Below, in pieces: positions 24,568 through 34,345 of a DNA stretch of 64,000 bases. How positions within the stretch are numbered: the first letter of the stretch is position 1; each line of letters starts with the position of its first letter. The stretch is from Tenacibaculum ovolyticum DSM 18103 (GTDB lineage Bacteria > Bacteroidota > Bacteroidia > Flavobacteriales > Flavobacteriaceae). The notes below the pieces were generated by a model. It ran no database searches, was not told the origin of the DNA, and worked only from the letters and a program-made list of their open reading frames with translations. The stretch lies in NCBI RefSeq assembly GCF_000430545.1, contig NZ_AUMF01000016.1, positions 58,449 to 122,448 on the forward strand, written 5' to 3'. The position numbers were made by a program, and so were the translations under genes.

Positions 24568-26189
24568 TCTTTCTTTTTAGATGTTTCTGTTAATTTTGAA
24601 GGATTAGTAAGGTGTTCAACCAATCGAAAGGCTAATGCAGTAAGTGTTAATGTTGGGTTTACTGCACTTCCTGTAGGGAAAGCAGCATTTGAGCATACAT
24701 ATAAATTGTCTGTATCATGTACACGCATAAATTTATCTGTAACACTATTGCTTGGAGATGTTCCCATTCTTGCAGTTCCGGTAGTATGATGGCCACCTGG
24801 TTTATCTACTCTAGATGAGGTGATTTCTAAGCCCATTTTTAGAATAATTTCTTCTAGCAATTGTAAACGGTCTTTAGCATTCGCCATTTCTTCATCTGTA
24901 CGACTAAAATGTACTGTTGTTTGTGGTAACCCAAAACGATCTACTCCAGGTCTTGCCTCTAAGCGATTACTATGTTTTCCTTTCTCTTCAAGAAAAGCTT
25001 GAATATTAACTTCCATTTCACCATAAACAATAGCATCAATTTCTTCACGCGTTTTACCATCAATCATAAGCTGAGCTATATCAGTATTCGGTGTAGTTCG
25101 ATTTTTAAACATAAAAATCTTACCTTTTTTTTGATGCTCTTTAGTATTGTAGCTATGTGACATTAACGTTGGGAAATCATACTCTTGAAACCATCCGTTA
25201 GGATTTGATTTAGCTTTTCCAACAACATTTAACATAGAGTGAGATACTACAAAACGCCCAACTAAATCCTGGTCGTTACCAATACCATCTTTCCAGTAGT
25301 TATTTTTAGAAGCTCTTAATAGTTTAGGAACATTGTAAGCGCCAGAAGCTAATATTACTGTATCTCCAGCGACCGTATGTTCTTTGCCATTATGATTATC
25401 TGTAAAAGTAACAGAGTCTATCTTTGATTTTGAACTTACATTTACATGATGTACTGGTGAATTTACTAAGACTTCAAAGTTTATAAAACGAGGATCATTT
25501 TTTAAATCATCTAATACATATTGCGCATTAAATCGCCCGCCAATAGGGCAGTACTTGCAGGTACCTGTGGTCATACATTTACGATAACGTGCAACAGGCA
25601 TTTTTCCAGATTTTATTTTACTTTTTGTCCCTGGGTTTATATCTCCGTCTTGATATTTAACATCCAATTGTTCCCAAGCTTTAATCATTTCACCATCTGC
25701 TGCAGTCCACTGAAATGGGGGCACAGGATATGGTTTTGATCTTGGTACCCAATTTTCATTTTCATCTCCACAAACTGATAAATAAGATTCAGCGTCGTTG
25801 TAATAAGATTCTAAATCTTCATAGTTTATTGGCCAATCAGCTCCAAGACCTGTATTGGTATATAAATTAAAGTCTTCAGGTTTAAATCGTAAAGACCAAG
25901 CTCCCCAGTGCATTGTAGAACCTCCATAGGCTTTTACACGAACACCATCTGTTTGGTATTCTATGTTTCCTGTAGAACCAGCTTCAAATTTTTGATCGTA
26001 GGTATATGTATACGGTCGTTCACCTTTTGTTATATAATCCCACCAAAAACGTCTGTCTTTTGCTTTAACTTCTGGGCCAGCTTCTAAAATTAAAATTGAT
26101 GTATCGTGTTTATGTAATAAGAGTCCTCTTGCTACTGTTGCAGCTGCTACACCAGCACCTACAATTATATAGTCATATTTATTTTTCAT
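24549..26189 (-). CDS. GMC-family FAD-dependent oxidoreductase
   Basis: 546 residues. YIIVGAGVAAATVARGLL at 6-23 is the FAD-binding GxGxxx(A/G). KAYGGSTMHWGAWS near 90-103 is the GMC signature. HHTTGTARMGTSP near 466-478 and the NPTLTLTALAFR end hold the C-terminal catalytic His/Asn region. A cysteine cluster (CMTTGTCKYCPIG near 206-218) resembles the Fe-S/disulfide insert of flavoprotein sugar dehydrogenases. It is coupled to the upstream 179-residue gene by a four-base overlap, as with a large and small subunit. It oxidises an alcohol of unknown identity. Confidence 0.85.
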   Translation of the reverse strand: MKNKYDYIIVGAGVAAATVARGLLLHKHDTSILILEAGPEVKAKDRRFWWDYITKGERPYTYTYDQKFEAGSTGNIEYQTDGVRVKAYGGSTMHWGAWSLRFKPEDFNLYTNTGLGADWPINYEDLESYYNDAESYLSVCGDENENWVPRSKPYPVPPFQWTAADGEMIKAWEQLDVKYQDGDINPGTKSKIKSGKMPVARYRKCMTTGTCKYCPIGGRFNAQYVLDDLKNDPRFINFEVLVNSPVHHVNVSSKSKIDSVTFTDNHNGKEHTVAGDTVILASGAYNVPKLLRASKNNYWKDGIGNDQDLVGRFVVSHSMLNVVGKAKSNPNGWFQEYDFPTLMSHSYNTKEHQKKGKIFMFKNRTTPNTDIAQLMIDGKTREEIDAIVYGEMEVNIQAFLEEKGKHSNRLEARPGVDRFGLPQTTVHFSRTDEEMANAKDRLQLLEEIILKMGLEITSSRVDKPGGHHTTGTARMGTSPSNSVTDKFMRVHDTDNLYVCSNAAFPTGSAVNPTLTLTALAFRLVEHLTNPSKLTETSKKKEWEHQL

Positions 26190-26725
26190 AGGTTTTCTTT
26201 TTTAGAATAAATAGGGTCTTCATCAAAAGCACGGACTCTAGGGGTACGGTTATAACGTGTGCCTGCTAAAAAGCCATGGTAATTTTTGGCTTTTTCGCCA
26301 CCATTTGCGTCTCCCCAACTTTTAAAACCTCCTGCGGTAACCTGCATTCTTATAAATTCATTAACAACAAATATTTTGCAATGTGCTAAACGGGTTGTAG
26401 GTGGAGCACTATTATCAACGCCACTTTCAAAAAATAATTTATTTAAGGCGTGTTTTTTACCATATTGAGCATATAATTCATTTAAAACATATATAGCATT
26501 AACATATTCTCCTGTGTAATTTGGAGCATTATCAGTTTTAGCTTTAAGCATTTCAAGCCATGAGCTTTTTTGGTTATTAGAATCGTAAATCGTATTCTGC
26601 CAAGCCTCTCCAATAGCTTCGAAAATTTCCCATAGAACTTCTTTATTTTCATGGGTAAGTTTTTGACCTTCAGCAAATATTAGGCTTGCAGAAATTTGTT
26701 CGTTACAAACGGAACCTCCTATCAT
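26186..26725 (-). CDS. Hypothetical protein, possible small subunit of the GMC oxidoreductase
   Basis: 179 residues. I recognise no family with confidence. It is helical, with NKEVLWEIFEAIGEAWQ near residues 27-43, and is translationally coupled (ATGA) to the GMC gene. Gluconate-dehydrogenase-type flavoproteins have a gamma subunit in the same place, but the twin-arginine signal expected of that family is absent. The small-subunit role is inferred only from coupling. Confidence 0.55.
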   Translation of the reverse strand: MIGGSVCNEQISASLIFAEGQKLTHENKEVLWEIFEAIGEAWQNTIYDSNNQKSSWLEMLKAKTDNAPNYTGEYVNAIYVLNELYAQYGKKHALNKLFFESGVDNSAPPTTRLAHCKIFVVNEFIRMQVTAGGFKSWGDANGGEKAKNYHGFLAGTRYNRTPRVRAFDEDPIYSKKENL

Positions 26726-26740
26726 AAATTTCTGTTTTTA

Positions 26741-28348
26741 TTATTTATATAATTCACGTTCCATATAATGCTGCGTGCCTTTTTTAAAGTGAATGTTTGT
26801 CCAAGAGTTATCTACAGTTAAATAGTCACTAAAGTATGCTTCATCGAGCCCATGATTAGCCATTTGATCACGGAATTCGTAATGGTTAAATAATCGAGAG
26901 AATTCAGTAAGATAAATATCGACTACTTCTGTATTTCCTCTAATAATAACCATATTCTCATCGTTATTTTTTGTTGAAGCTTCCGAGAAGTTTGCTGATC
27001 CTGTTATTAGTGTTGGATCATCTGATAATGGATCTAAGAATAAGTATTTTGTATGTAGGTATTTTACATGATCATTTAATCCTGTAAGGTGTTCTGTTTC
27101 CCAATTTTTTAAGCCTTCTTCGTTTATTTCACTTTGGTTTAAAATAGCACCTAGTGCTATTCTATTATTTTTAGTGTCTTTAAAGGTGTCAAATGTTTTA
27201 CCTTCATGTTCTAATAAAATGTAACGTAAAGATTCGTTTTCTTTACTCATAATATCAGCAAAATCTTGATTTACGCCAAATGCAGCAGTAAACCCAATAG
27301 ATTTATTAGCTTCTTTTATTTGTTGTCCGTACCATTCTAATACACTTAAGTCTTCTCTAGGACTAAAAATTGGTGTAATTCCTTGATCGACTTTACCTGA
27401 AGGAGTTGGTGTGTGTTTATCATTTTCAGGACGAATTTCTTTCATTTCTGGATTTTCAGAAAGGCGTGTCCAATATTTAAAATAATCAGCAGCTATTTTT
27501 TCATCTCTAATAATATGTCCAACATTTGACTGTCCAAAAATTCCTCCTTTGGTAAAGTTGGTTGATCCCATCCAAACTTCTATTGGTTTTCCTTTATGTA
27601 GTAGTACAATGTATTTATTATGTTTAATTGAAGAGTTTGCTGATCTTGGAATCATTAATTTTTCAACTCCAGGAACTTTAGCTGTTGCTTTGTCAGTACT
27701 TTCCCATGGGCCTCTTTTTGAACGGTCGTATATAATTTTTACATCTGCGCCTTTTTCTGAAGCGTTAAATAGTGCTTGAATTACAGGTACGTGATCAAAT
27801 TCATATGCAGCTACTCGTAATGAGTAGTCTTTATTTTTTGCTTCAGAAATAAAAGCTAACATAGCTTCTTCTAAACCTCTTGATAACCATTTGTAGGCTT
27901 CGTTATTAGGTATTTTATCAGGGCTTTTATTCTCAAATTTTTTAGAGTAAGCCTGACCTACGGTACCGCGATTAAAAAAGACTCCGTGTGTTCCCGAATT
28001 AGGATTTTCTGTAGAAATTTCTACAACAATTTCGGTTCCATCTTTTCTGTTTTTGGGAGTTCCATAAACAGGTGTAGCTGAATATTGATAGGTTGTATTG
28101 GGGGTAGCAGTATAATCACCCCAAAAAAAAGTTTGAATAAGGTTTAAGTCGCTTTTATTTTCTTGTTTTTCAAATTCTTTAAAACCTTTTAGATTCGTTG
28201 TTTTTCCTGTTAAAAGGTCTTTACGTTTTAAAATAAAACCAAGTAATTCTTTTCTGGCATCAGTATTTACATCTAAACAGAGTAGTACAACGTGAGTTCC
28301 TGTTATTACGTGTAATGAAACACCATCTTTTTTGTTTCTTAATCTCAT
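26741..28348 (-). CDS. Phospholipase D-like protein
   Basis: 535 residues with two PLD repeats. The first (HNKYIVLL...EVWMGSTNFTKGG near residues 240-275) has His and Lys but no Asp of HxKxxxxD. The second (HTKYLFLDPL...LITGSANFSEAS near 450-485) is complete. One catalytic half is thus divergent, which can mean altered activity or a nuclease/transphosphatidylase variant. An N-terminal beta domain of about 130 residues precedes. It is the first gene of the leftward PLD-GMC-ferritin operon. Confidence 0.8.
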   Translation of the reverse strand: MRLRNKKDGVSLHVITGTHVVLLCLDVNTDARKELLGFILKRKDLLTGKTTNLKGFKEFEKQENKSDLNLIQTFFWGDYTATPNTTYQYSATPVYGTPKNRKDGTEIVVEISTENPNSGTHGVFFNRGTVGQAYSKKFENKSPDKIPNNEAYKWLSRGLEEAMLAFISEAKNKDYSLRVAAYEFDHVPVIQALFNASEKGADVKIIYDRSKRGPWESTDKATAKVPGVEKLMIPRSANSSIKHNKYIVLLHKGKPIEVWMGSTNFTKGGIFGQSNVGHIIRDEKIAADYFKYWTRLSENPEMKEIRPENDKHTPTPSGKVDQGITPIFSPREDLSVLEWYGQQIKEANKSIGFTAAFGVNQDFADIMSKENESLRYILLEHEGKTFDTFKDTKNNRIALGAILNQSEINEEGLKNWETEHLTGLNDHVKYLHTKYLFLDPLSDDPTLITGSANFSEASTKNNDENMVIIRGNTEVVDIYLTEFSRLFNHYEFRDQMANHGLDEAYFSDYLTVDNSWTNIHFKKGTQHYMERELYK

Positions 28349-29212
28349 AAATTCTGTAGTTAGTTTATTGTTCTTTTTGTTTGGTATTAGTGTTTTGACT
28401 ATCGTTAGTATAGGAATTATAAATGCTGTTTTTTAGCGTTAATAATTAGAGAGGTATTAACAATAATCATTGTTTTTAGTCTTTAATTTTTTAAAAGACT
28501 ATTGAGAGAGGAAAAAAATAATTCAAAAATATTTTTATACATATAATTTTAGGTTAGTTAGTTATTATTTTTTGTTACTAGTAATAGCTGTGTTTAGTAT
28601 AATGGGGGTTATTTCTAGTAATTTTATAGATAATCTTTTGTTGTTATATGTTTATTTAAATTAATAGATGTTTGTTTTATGTGTAGTTTTATTTGCTTTG
28701 TGTTTTGTTTTTAGTAGTTTTTTTGGTGTTCCCTTAGTTTTTGTTGAAATCAAAAATACTTTTTAATAATAAAAAAAGAGACGAAAAAACCGTACTTTAA
28801 GTAAGGTAAAACCGTAATTGTTTTTCCAAATTTGGGATAAAAATAATGAGGTTTGTAAAAAAATGTTATTACAGATTATTATTTGATTATGAGGGTAGTA
28901 TAAATGGGTATGAAAGAAGTTTTTTAGAATATTGTAGTTTTATATTGGATGTATTTAAATATAAAAAGACTTTACTTTGATAAATTAAAGAGTGGATAAT
29001 GGTTTCTTATTCGTTATTTAATAACTAATAATTAGAATTCTTATTTTATTGCTTTGTTTAGTGTAGGAGAGTAGTAAGTAAAATATAATGTAAAATAGCA
29101 TCTGAGATTATAAATTTTGAGAAGCTATTTTACATTAATTAAGTTTATTTTTTATATATAAAAGTAATGAGGTTAGTTAATTTATATATTTAGTTAATAA
29201 AATAATTACTTT
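28349..29212. other. Intergenic region of about 860 bases, no gene supported
   Basis: Very AT-rich; I find only short frames ended quickly by stops. It must hold the promoter of the PLD operon and the end of the RiPP transcript. An aaaaaaccgta motif at about 28787, followed by aaaaccgtaa, recalls those at 14049 and 18851. Confidence 0.6.
29087..29136 (-). terminator. Hairpin downstream of the RiPP precursor
   Basis: aatgtaaaatagc (29087-29099) pairs perfectly with 29124-29136 across a 24-base loop, 76 bases beyond the precursor stop. Read leftward, it is followed by a T-rich stretch. Confidence 0.5.
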
Positions 29213-29350
29213 TTAAATTGAAATACCTTTAGTGTCAACAGTATCATTATTTGCATTATCACCACCAATTATTTTATGTAGGTTTTTAATTTTTGCAATT
29301 TGAAATTTTTTAAGACTTAATTTACCTTTTTGTTCTAGTTGTTTTTTCAT
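29213..29350 (-). CDS. Lanthipeptide-type precursor peptide without cysteine
   Basis: 45 codons, with an AAAGG ribosome-binding sequence about 8 bases before the ATG. The leader (KLSLKKFQIAKIKNLHKIIGGD, residues 10-31, quoted in part as LSLKKFQIAKI and IIGGD) matches the GG-type leaders of Bacteroidetes class I lanthipeptides. The core after GG is DNANNDTVDTKGISI: two Thr and one Ser that LanB could dehydrate, but no Cys to form a lanthionine ring. It follows the regulator and split LanB genes on the same strand. I infer a linear dehydroamino-acid peptide or a decayed precursor. Too short to have been listed by an ORF cutoff of 60 residues. Confidence 0.7.
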   Translation of the reverse strand: MKKQLEQKGKLSLKKFQIAKIKNLHKIIGGDNANNDTVDTKGISI

Positions 29351-29402
29351 TAGATTATACCTTTAAGTTTCAACAAAACTACCTATTAATTTTACGCTTT
29401 TT

Positions 29403-29446
29403 GTTTTATTTATATTGAAATTGATAAATTTCAATATAAATAAAAC
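29403..29446. promoter_or_regulatory. 20-bp perfect palindrome upstream of the RiPP precursor
   Basis: gttttatttatattgaaatt (29403-29422) is perfectly inverted at 29427-29446 with a gata loop. It lies between the regulator stop and the precursor start, 53 bases before the ATG. Either a terminator/attenuator after the regulator or an operator. A comparable 19-bp palindrome precedes the LanB gene. Confidence 0.65.
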
Positions 29447-29458
29447 AGAGGTAAGTGG

Positions 29459-31171
29459 TTAGTAATCAGTTTTTTTTGATTCGTTTATTTGGTTGATGAA
29501 ATAGACGATAGAAATTCCAGTTTGCTTTTGAAAAGCTGTTGAAAATGATTGAGCTTTATTAAAACCAACCTCTTCAGCGATAGCTTGAACAGTATAATTC
29601 CTAAAAAGAGTATCAACTTTCAATTTATCTATTGCATAGTCAATTCTTAATTTATTTATGTAATTTGGAAAATTAACTTGCTTTGAGCTATTTATAATTT
29701 TAGATAAATAAGAGCTATTTGTTTTTAGTTCTTTAGCAAGTACATTTAAAGTGTAATTTTTTTTTATGAATTTATTAGATTTTTCAAAAAGTAGTAATTT
29801 ATGTAAAATGTCTTTTACTAATTTTTCAGATAATCCAGTAGTATTGGTAGTTGTAATTTCTATTAATTTTTTATTATTAGATGTTTTTTTCTTGTTTTCA
29901 TGCTCATGTATTAATGTTAAAAACCTTTTTTTGTTTATTCTATTTTTTTTAAAAAAATAAAAAGCAGAAAATAAGAAAAGGGAAGTCAATATAATTAAAA
30001 CTAAAATACTTGTTTTATTAAAAGAGTTGTTTCTATTTAATTCTGAAATGAGTCGTTCCTTTTCAGTAAGAAGAAGTGGAATTTCATATTTGTAAACTAT
30101 TTCTTTATTTAAATCACTATGTTTAATTTTAATAATACTATCTATATTTAATAAGCTTTCTATGGTTTTTAAATAACTATTGCTATTATTATTTTTATAA
30201 TGCTTTAAGAGAAATTCATAAGATTCTTTAGCTTGAAAAATAATTTCTGGATTTATTTTATATAATGAATCATTTTTTTCTAAGTACTCAATAGCTTTAG
30301 AAATATTATTTTTTCCAAGAAAAGACTTATATAAATATAAATTACTTCCAGCTAAAACTGTTTTCTCGTTTCTTAGTAATTTATTACTTTTTAGTAAGCT
30401 GTCAATAGCTAAATCATATTGCTTCTTAAAGTTTTTAGTAATTCCATAAGATAATAGAAAATAAGGGTATAAATATTTTTCGTCATCCTTTAGGCTCTCT
30501 AATATGCCTCTTTTATTAATTATTTCAGCAGAATCTAATTTTTTATTTCTATTGTAAGAATCTGCAAGGGCAAATAATGATTTTAGATATTGTTTTAAAT
30601 GCTTTTCCTGCTTTTTTTTAGTATCAAAAAATAATAAATTTTTTCTGAAAATTATTAAAGATTCATCTGACTTATTAATTTTATTTTTTAATAATCCAAT
30701 ATAATGTTTAACACATAATTGTCCATATTCATCATTAGAAATTGCATAATATTCATTTGCCTTTAAATAATTCTCTAATGCCTCAGAATGTTTTGCTAAA
30801 TAATATAATTGAATTCCTTTTTGCAAATAACCTTTTGCTGGATAGGAACTGTTTTTTCTTTTTATATTAAGAGATAAAATACTATCAGTATACTTTATAG
30901 CTAAAGGAGTGTGTTCATATAAATTTGATAAAAGGTAGTAACTATCAGCTATTTTAATAAAATCTTGTTTCTTTTTAGCTTTTGATAATGAAGTTTTAGC
31001 ATTTCGTATTTTAATAGAATCAGAAAATGATTCTTTATAGTCGGTTACTATAGGATTAAAATCTTGATTATATAATGAATCTAACTGTTCTTCTTGAGCC
31101 TTAATTGTTGATATAATAAAAAAAAGAAGAACAAGGAAAGAGTTTTTTTTGAAAAAAAGAATCATTAACAA
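29459..31171 (-). CDS. TPR-transmembrane-AraC type transcriptional regulator
   Basis: 570 residues. An N-terminal hydrophobic segment (about 8-25) and TPR-like helices (about 60-350) are followed by a membrane segment (ILVLIILTSLFLFSAFYFF, about 394-412) and then an AraC-type double HTH (about 470-560, NVLAKELKTNSSYLSKIIN and AIAEEVGFNKAQSFSTAFQKQTG). This layout is widespread in Bacteroidetes, where a periplasmic TPR sensor controls a cytoplasmic DNA-binding end. It overlaps the end of the LanB elimination gene by seven bases, so it is part of the RiPP operon and likely regulates it. Confidence 0.85.
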   Translation of the reverse strand: MLMILFFKKNSFLVLLFFIISTIKAQEEQLDSLYNQDFNPIVTDYKESFSDSIKIRNAKTSLSKAKKKQDFIKIADSYYLLSNLYEHTPLAIKYTDSILSLNIKRKNSSYPAKGYLQKGIQLYYLAKHSEALENYLKANEYYAISNDEYGQLCVKHYIGLLKNKINKSDESLIIFRKNLLFFDTKKKQEKHLKQYLKSLFALADSYNRNKKLDSAEIINKRGILESLKDDEKYLYPYFLLSYGITKNFKKQYDLAIDSLLKSNKLLRNEKTVLAGSNLYLYKSFLGKNNISKAIEYLEKNDSLYKINPEIIFQAKESYEFLLKHYKNNNSNSYLKTIESLLNIDSIIKIKHSDLNKEIVYKYEIPLLLTEKERLISELNRNNSFNKTSILVLIILTSLFLFSAFYFFKKNRINKKRFLTLIHEHENKKKTSNNKKLIEITTTNTTGLSEKLVKDILHKLLLFEKSNKFIKKNYTLNVLAKELKTNSSYLSKIINSSKQVNFPNYINKLRIDYAIDKLKVDTLFRNYTVQAIAEEVGFNKAQSFSTAFQKQTGISIVYFINQINESKKTDY

Positions 31172-32016
31172 TGTTTTTTTTGGTTAATAATAAAGTTATA
31201 AAATCGATATAAGTTATCATAACAAACTAATTCATGTAAGCGTTGTTGATCTCTAAACATCCGATTGATTGTCATATGTATGTAATTAGATAATAAATGA
31301 TTAATATTATCTTGTGTATTTTTTTTACAGATCATTTTCTTAAGAGTTTCGAGTTCTTTTTTCTTAGTATGTAATAAATTAATTAAAGGTTGGTATTCAA
31401 TATGATTTTGCATTTCAAGAAATGTAATAATTTCTTTTTTTAAACCATTATGTTTTTTATAAAGTTGTTTATTCAAGTTTTTATTTGCGTTAAATTCAGC
31501 TTTAAAAGCTTCTAAATTTTCTTTTACAAAAGAGAGTTTAGTTTTGGTATTAAAGTCAAAAACTTCAAAAAGAGTATTTATAGAGCGTAAAGCAAACATA
31601 AAAAGGACGGTGTCGTCTTTTATTAAATCTAAAGATTTTAGACATGTGTTACTATCTATAAAAAAAAAATGTTCAGTTTCTTCAATAGTATTTTCACCAT
31701 ATCGTTCTATTTCTCTAGTATAAGTATCAGCTTGTACTTTCCAAATTAAATCATTTTTCACATAATTAGATATTGCTTTGTTAATGTGGTTTATAATGAA
31801 TCCTAGTTTATTTATGTCATTAAAATGAAAACGAATACGTAAATGTGGATTTGGATCTGTATATCTAATAAAAAACCATTTATCTATTAATTTTTTTTCT
31901 AATAGTGCTTCTGTAAGTGGTTTTATAGAATCGACTAAAACCATGTCAGCTGTTCTTTTTCCACAATATAATTTATAGTACAACCATTCATCTCCTAATA
32001 TAAAAGTTCGTTTCAT
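31165..32016 (-). CDS. Split LanB, elimination domain (thiopeptide-type bacteriocin biosynthesis)
   Basis: 283 residues. WLYYKLYCGKRTADMVL near the start and WFFIRYTDPNPHLRIRFHF near 47-65 match the SpaB C-terminal/thiopeptide-type domain that removes glutamate from glutamylated Ser/Thr to give dehydroamino acids. In canonical LanB this domain is fused to the glutamylation domain; here it is a separate gene, as in pinensin-type clusters of Bacteroidetes. Its ATG overlaps the upstream gene's stop by one base. Confidence 0.85.
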   Translation of the reverse strand: MKRTFILGDEWLYYKLYCGKRTADMVLVDSIKPLTEALLEKKLIDKWFFIRYTDPNPHLRIRFHFNDINKLGFIINHINKAISNYVKNDLIWKVQADTYTREIERYGENTIEETEHFFFIDSNTCLKSLDLIKDDTVLFMFALRSINTLFEVFDFNTKTKLSFVKENLEAFKAEFNANKNLNKQLYKKHNGLKKEIITFLEMQNHIEYQPLINLLHTKKKELETLKKMICKKNTQDNINHLLSNYIHMTINRMFRDQQRLHELVCYDNLYRFYNFIINQKKHC

Positions 32017-34268
32017 TATAAATCTATCTGGTTTAGTTTTTCTTGATTATACAGTGTCATAATACACTCATTTGTAAATTTTTCATTTTTTCTATTTACT
32101 ATAGTTTCTTCTGTAAATAAAAACTCTTCTAGAGTGCACTTTTTTTTATTTTTTACACTTGTTAAAAGGAGTTGTATACTCTTAAAATGTTCTAAATCGA
32201 TTAAAAGTGTATTATCTTGTTCTACTAATTGAACATACTTTGGCATTTGTAAACGAATTCTCCATTTATGGATTATTGATAATAATAAAACCTCAACATG
32301 AAAATGGACCATTAATGCTTTAATATCTATTTCTTTAACATGCCATTTGGCTTTTGATAAAATAGACTCTTTATAAGTAACTCTTGGTAAAAAAGAATGC
32401 TTTTCTGTAATTTTAGGCCATGAAAAACCTAAGTATAGCCTTTCTTTTTGAGATTGTAAGTCACATAAAAAATGATAAATAGGTAATCCTTTTAATTCAT
32501 AATTGTGGGCATTAGTAAGTTTCGGTAATACTTCTTTGTTTAGTTTTTTTGATGTAAGAATAATCTTGTTGTTTTGTATAGATATCCATAAATCATCAAT
32601 TGAGATTTGTTTAGATAAAGGTAATGTCGATTTTGCTAAATAAGGAATTTCATAAGCTCTTAAATGAGGTCTTTTTAAGATATTACCAGTTCTCGCTTCT
32701 GGTAGATGCGTAATTTCTGCTATAATTTTATCGGGTTGTAATTGTTGTTCTAGGTTGGTAATTTGTTTTAAATGTTCTAATAGTTCTGCATCTCCATAAG
32801 AAAATCGAGCCAATAAATTTCCAGCATTTGCACTTAGTCCATGTACGATAAGACATTCTTTATTATTAATTTTTAAAACTTCTGTAAAAGCAGATAGAGT
32901 ATCTGGTAAATCATTCCAATTAGATTCAATATGTTCAAAATCGTTATCAGTAAGTGGTATTGAAAATTGATGGTTATTTTCTGCTTTTAACAATTTTTGA
33001 TAAATAATTTGGTCAATTTCATTCCAAAGAATATTTTCTTCTGTAGTTGTTTTTTTTTGAGGAAATACATCTTCTAAAAAAGGAGTAGTGCCAGAAATAG
33101 AATTATGTTGAATATAACCAATGCCAAGTTCTATGTCTAACACTTGTGCTAAAGGCATTTTTCTAGTCTCATAACGTTCTAAAAATGATTTTTTGAATTC
33201 TTCTAGTTTTTTATTAAGCTTTAAAGGAGAAAGTTTATTTAATAAAGGAAGCAATTTTTTAATAGTGTAACCATGTGTGGTAGCTAAAGAATTTGCAGTT
33301 GTTTTAATAAATAAATCTGTTTGAAAAATATATTTTTCTTCATATGGTGCACCTATTTTTTTTATTGAAGAAAAACTATTTTTATAGGGAGTTGGTGTAT
33401 TTCCTATTTTCTTATCTATTGTAGTTAAATGTTTTTGTAATAAGGTTAAAAGTGAAGTGTTTTGTTTTGTCCTTTTTAATGAACTTATCTTATTAACGAA
33501 TAAATTTAGGCAATCATTTCCTGTAATGTTTAATTCTAATTCGCTTACGAGTATTTGATTATCTATTAATGATGTAATAAAATTATTAGCATTATCAAAA
33601 GATACATCATTATCTATAATTTTATTTATTAATTGAAGAATTGTCTTTCCTGTTTGAGCTTCTTTGAGTATCTTCTCTAAATAAAAATTATGTTCAACGG
33701 CCTCAATACTGTAATTTTTATTTGCTTTTTCTAACTGATACTCTATATAACGATATTGATTTGCAACTTTATAAAGTGTAGAATTCGGAAAAAATAATAA
33801 TTGGTTTTTAATTACAGGATTAGTTAAAAAACTATTTAATAGAGAGGATATATAATTTGTATCATACTTGGTTATTCTTTGATGCTGTTCAATAGGCGCT
33901 AACTCAATTTTAGAATTTTTATTGAAACTTCCAATAGAAATACCTGCAAATAACCCGAAGGGGGTACATCTAGTCGAAGCTCTAATTGCATATTTTAAAA
34001 GTGTATTACTAAGGCTTCTTTTTTCTGAAGAAGTATTTATGTTTTTTACGAAAGAGTTACATAGCTTTTTATATACATAAGGAGAGGCTAAGTAAATAGC
34101 TTCTTTTAGTATCTTATTTTCCCAAATATTTCTTAAAGGTTTATTTTGTGTAAAGATACTTTCATGAAAATTTATGGACAAAATAGGTGTTCTTAAGCAG
34201 TATTTTTCTGAAAAATGGTACGGATTTTTTGTTCTTTTCATAGAGTAAGTTAGCAGTTTGGTATACAA
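32016..34268 (-). CDS. Split LanB, glutamylation domain (lantibiotic dehydratase N-terminal)
   Basis: 750 residues. FHESIFTQNKPLR and LLKYAIRASTRCTPFGLFAGI (residues about 89-108) are the family's N-terminal signature. HGLSANAGNLLARFSY near 475-490, EIPYLAKSTLPLSKQISIDDLW near 540-561 and RVTYKESILSKAKW near 620 continue the fold. The family uses glutamyl-tRNA to esterify Ser/Thr of the precursor. The ORF's first Met and Met10 (MKRTKNPYHF) are both possible starts; the second fits family alignments better. No LanC cyclase, protease or transporter gene is seen nearby. Confidence 0.85.
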   Translation of the reverse strand: MYTKLLTYSMKRTKNPYHFSEKYCLRTPILSINFHESIFTQNKPLRNIWENKILKEAIYLASPYVYKKLCNSFVKNINTSSEKRSLSNTLLKYAIRASTRCTPFGLFAGISIGSFNKNSKIELAPIEQHQRITKYDTNYISSLLNSFLTNPVIKNQLLFFPNSTLYKVANQYRYIEYQLEKANKNYSIEAVEHNFYLEKILKEAQTGKTILQLINKIIDNDVSFDNANNFITSLIDNQILVSELELNITGNDCLNLFVNKISSLKRTKQNTSLLTLLQKHLTTIDKKIGNTPTPYKNSFSSIKKIGAPYEEKYIFQTDLFIKTTANSLATTHGYTIKKLLPLLNKLSPLKLNKKLEEFKKSFLERYETRKMPLAQVLDIELGIGYIQHNSISGTTPFLEDVFPQKKTTTEENILWNEIDQIIYQKLLKAENNHQFSIPLTDNDFEHIESNWNDLPDTLSAFTEVLKINNKECLIVHGLSANAGNLLARFSYGDAELLEHLKQITNLEQQLQPDKIIAEITHLPEARTGNILKRPHLRAYEIPYLAKSTLPLSKQISIDDLWISIQNNKIILTSKKLNKEVLPKLTNAHNYELKGLPIYHFLCDLQSQKERLYLGFSWPKITEKHSFLPRVTYKESILSKAKWHVKEIDIKALMVHFHVEVLLLSIIHKWRIRLQMPKYVQLVEQDNTLLIDLEHFKSIQLLLTSVKNKKKCTLEEFLFTEETIVNRKNEKFTNECIMTLYNQEKLNQIDL

Positions 34269-34345
34269 ATATAACTCTTTTTATTTTTTTTAAAGACTTT
34301 GGGTTATTGTGTTGTTTTTGAGATTTTTAGGTGCTTTTTTGATGG

